A DNA stretch of 64,000 nt from positions 83,903,365 to 83,967,364 of the forward strand of contig CM063501.1 of the NCBI GenBank assembly GCA_032207245.1, given 5' to 3'. Position numbers and translations under genes: made by a program. The DNA is from Pardosa pseudoannulata (taxonomy: Eukaryota; Arthropoda; Arachnida; Araneae; Lycosidae). Positions 61,895 to 64,000 of this stretch are shown in pieces. Under the pieces are notes generated by a model that made no database searches, was not told the DNA's origin, and saw nothing but the letters and a program-made list of their open reading frames with translations. Position 1 is the stretch's first letter. The number at the start of each line of letters is the position of its first letter.

Positions 61895-62573
61895 TTAACC
61901 CTTTAACGGACAGTGGTTTCGGAGCGAAACCACCTGTTTAACTCTTTCTCTGCTTTTGAAAGATATAGGATGGACTTTTAGGTTTTCTATGTTTATGTCA
62001 TTTCCAACTCACAACAAAGAGTATACAATAGTTCTATACTTCGTTTGAAATATACGTGGTTAAACTTACGTTACTTGGAAAAGTCAGTAATATGATTTTT
62101 TCACTTATAAACCCAAATAAATGTCTATCCAAACAACACTTATAAATTGTTTATGTTTAGTACGGTCTACTGTTTTTCAACCCGAGGGGGAATAAGACCG
62201 GGATCTACAACTTAAGGCCGATTCCGAATTGCTACGAACATCCATACCTGCAGTGGGATTTTAACCCACGAATTCCGGTACCTAAAAGCAGCGCTGTACT
62301 TTATGGCCATCGTTCGACTGTAAATTGGTTAGTTTTTCTTTATCATACCCTTTTAGATAATAATCATTGTTCCCGAAGCATAATTAAGCCTTTAAAAAAG
62401 CATTTTCACTCCGTACAAGGGGCTGGATTTTGCAATTTAACCACCTCTCAAATCCCCCCTTCAAAAAATGTAAAATAAATATGCATTTACATTTATAAAG
62501 TTCATAGATACAATTTATAAAATAATTTCATTAAATCCGGAAGAATTTATAATAGGGACCGTTAAAGGGTTAA
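61895..62573. mobile_element. TTAA-7 element carrying a decayed SINE
   Basis: TTAACCCTTTAACGGACAG and inverted TTAACCCTTTAACGGTCCC, with TTAA at 61895 and 62570. A hairpin GTGGTTTCG-GAG-CGAAACCAC sits at about 61912. SINE-A remnant inside. Confidence 0.88.
62157..62317 (-). mobile_element. SINE-A, decayed copy
   Basis: Minus-strand body GTAGCAATTCGGAATCGGC and head with GGGTTAAAATCCC in place of the B box. The tail is lost. Confidence 0.8.
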
Positions 62574-63250
62574 AACCCCAGGCCCAATGAAAAGTATTTT
62601 GGAATACTATCCCATTATTTCTATACCTAAAATAACATAATATATATATTAAGAGGTAAATATAAGTTTTGAATGTGAGTATTGTTTCTGTAATTTTTTG
62701 GTATTGCACACACACAAATATATATGTAAACAAGCGCAATTTTACATTATGTTGTATAGGACTGAAAATGATAGGAACAAAAACACGAACCGAGAACTAA
62801 GGGATTGAACAGAATTCGAGATGGGGGTAAATAATTATTGAGTAAAAAAGTACGAAAAGAACTGAGCGTCACACCTACCACAGGCATGAGAAGGAAACTT
62901 ATTAAAAAATTCCCTACAATAGCTAGGAAAATGGCGATTATTTACAATAAGTTCAATAATATAGAAACTTTATTTACGAAATTAATCGTAATATCGCAAA
63001 AGATCTAAGTGCGTGAGAATCGGGCGGGGAAAGATCCCTAGCATGTACAAGTGCAACGTAAAAAAATCCCTAACGTAAAGTGGCTCATCTTTGAACACAT
63101 AAATCTATATGAGCCGCCCCTGAAGTGTTTAAAAGCTGTGTGCTTCATAGCTTTCCCATGGCATCTCTGCTTGGACATACAGTTGTTATCTCGTAGGTTA
63201 TATATCATATATACTCTTCCGAGATACAAGGAAGTGTCTTTGTTCTAGAT
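62574..63250. other. AT-rich stretch, nothing recognised
   Basis: Opposing short frames at 63038-63229 (-) and 63051-63248 (+) have no domain. Confidence 0.3.
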
Positions 63251-63251
63251 C

Positions 63252-63523
63252 AGCGTTTCCCAACGTGGCGCTCACGCCCAACTGGGGAGGAGGGGATTTG
63301 AAAATGGATTCTACACTAGTTTGACCCAGTTGCTTCGATACATATTTACATGCAATTTAAGATTCCTTTGGCAAAATAATAAAAACAAGCAAATTATTAA
63401 CTAATTGCGGCCAACGAAATGTTTAAATTGGTTTGAAGAAACCAAAATATCGACTAGATTCTTGGCTTAGTCATGCAAACCTTTCTGAAACAGAAAGCAG
63501 ACTTCGCGTGAACCTTGCACTCT
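63252..63523 (+). mobile_element. hAT-like terminus, interrupted
   Basis: CAGCGTTTCCCAACGTGGCG begins a typical hAT end. The sequence is cut at 63524 by the TTAA-8 element. No transposase motif is readable in the short stretch present. Confidence 0.5.
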
Positions 63524-64000
63524 TTAACACTAGATTTACGGATGCTACCTATAACGGATATTGATTATATACCTATTTTTACTGAAGTGAGCCAATTTGA
63601 CTCATACAAGAAAGTTTAAGTTTTTTGCAATAATAATAGTTCCAAATTAACTTAAATAAAACGTTTATTATCAAAAAAATTCATGGAAAACATTTTTTAC
63701 CTATAAAATCTGATTTTGAAACCCATTTTTCTCTAACATTTCTATTACATTTAGCACAATGGTTTCTACATCTGTTTCTTTTGCATGATTGTTGAACTTG
63801 ACAATTTTTCCGTGCGTCAGTAGCATGAATTTCTGTCATTGGAATGGAAGTGTTCTCGACTTCTTCTCTATATTTACTTTATACTATACTTTATACTTTA
63901 TATTTACTTTATACTATATTTATTTATTTTCATGTACATTCTATGAGTCAAATTGGCTCACAACCGTGAAAATAGGTATACCATATTTGATAATGCGAAA
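63524..64000. mobile_element. TTAA-8 element, right end beyond the window
   Basis: TTAACACTAGATTTACGG at the left. GAGCCAATTTGACTC at 63589-63603 and its reverse complement at 63945-63959 are the inner part of inverted arms that also share TATACCTATTTT. By symmetry the closing TTAA should lie a few tens of bases after 64000. Confidence 0.7.

Overview
The window is animal nuclear DNA that is strongly AT-rich, packed with transposon remnants and microsatellites, and poor in coding sequence. The transposon mixture (piggyBac-like TTAA elements, hAT, pogo/Tigger, mariner, Helitron, jockey-type LINE, gypsy-type solo LTRs, tRNA-derived SINEs) and the low GC fit an arthropod. An arachnid is possible, but that is a guess from general impression. 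I found no host gene with a convincing multi-exon structure, no rRNA, no CRISPR and nothing prokaryotic. The stretch is either intergenic or a very long intron.

Layout. 1-8.3 kb: two members of a TTAA-flanked element family (TTAA-1) enclose an AT-rich desert, a higher-order tandem repeat (4.4-5.5 kb) and a Helitron (5.7-6.6 kb). 8.3-12.3 kb: SINEs, a decayed tRNA-Glu locus and a second Helitron carrying a dimeric SINE. 12.8-15.7 kb: a tandemly amplified composite of SINE plus hAT, then a TTAA element. 16.4-20.9 kb: a TTAA-1 copy, a hAT element hosting a SINE, tRNA-like repeats and a pogo-like element with a transposase remnant and intact TA target duplication. 22.3-28.3 kb: minor tandem arrays, a long TCTA/TCCA microsatellite and the 3' part of a jockey-like LINE. 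28.7-35.5 kb: SINE, hAT, a third Helitron with a fold-back insert, SINE-in-SINE, a hAT with 8-bp target duplication, a mariner-derived element with about 200-bp inverted repeats, and a TTAA element. 35.6-43.7 kb: SINEs, a short solo LTR, a 143-bp A tract, a hAT with transposase remnant, fold-backs, a TTAA-1 copy and a solo LTR. 44-49.2 kb: TA microsatellite, a seven-unit satellite, SINEs and a 1.06-kb solo LTR with TATA box and poly(A) signal. 51.8-54.8 kb: two nested insertions (hAT in a TTAA element; solo LTR in a SINE in a Helitron). 55-64 kb: five more TTAA elements or ends, a roughly 500-bp tandem array with a possible exon fragment, a solo LTR and SINEs.

No gene network is present. The recurring pattern is insertion into insertion, with target duplications often still readable, so relative ages can be ordered. 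The most unusual pattern is a set of at least eight distinct TTAA-flanked families. Several carry their own subterminal palindrome just inside otherwise similar TTAAC... ends.
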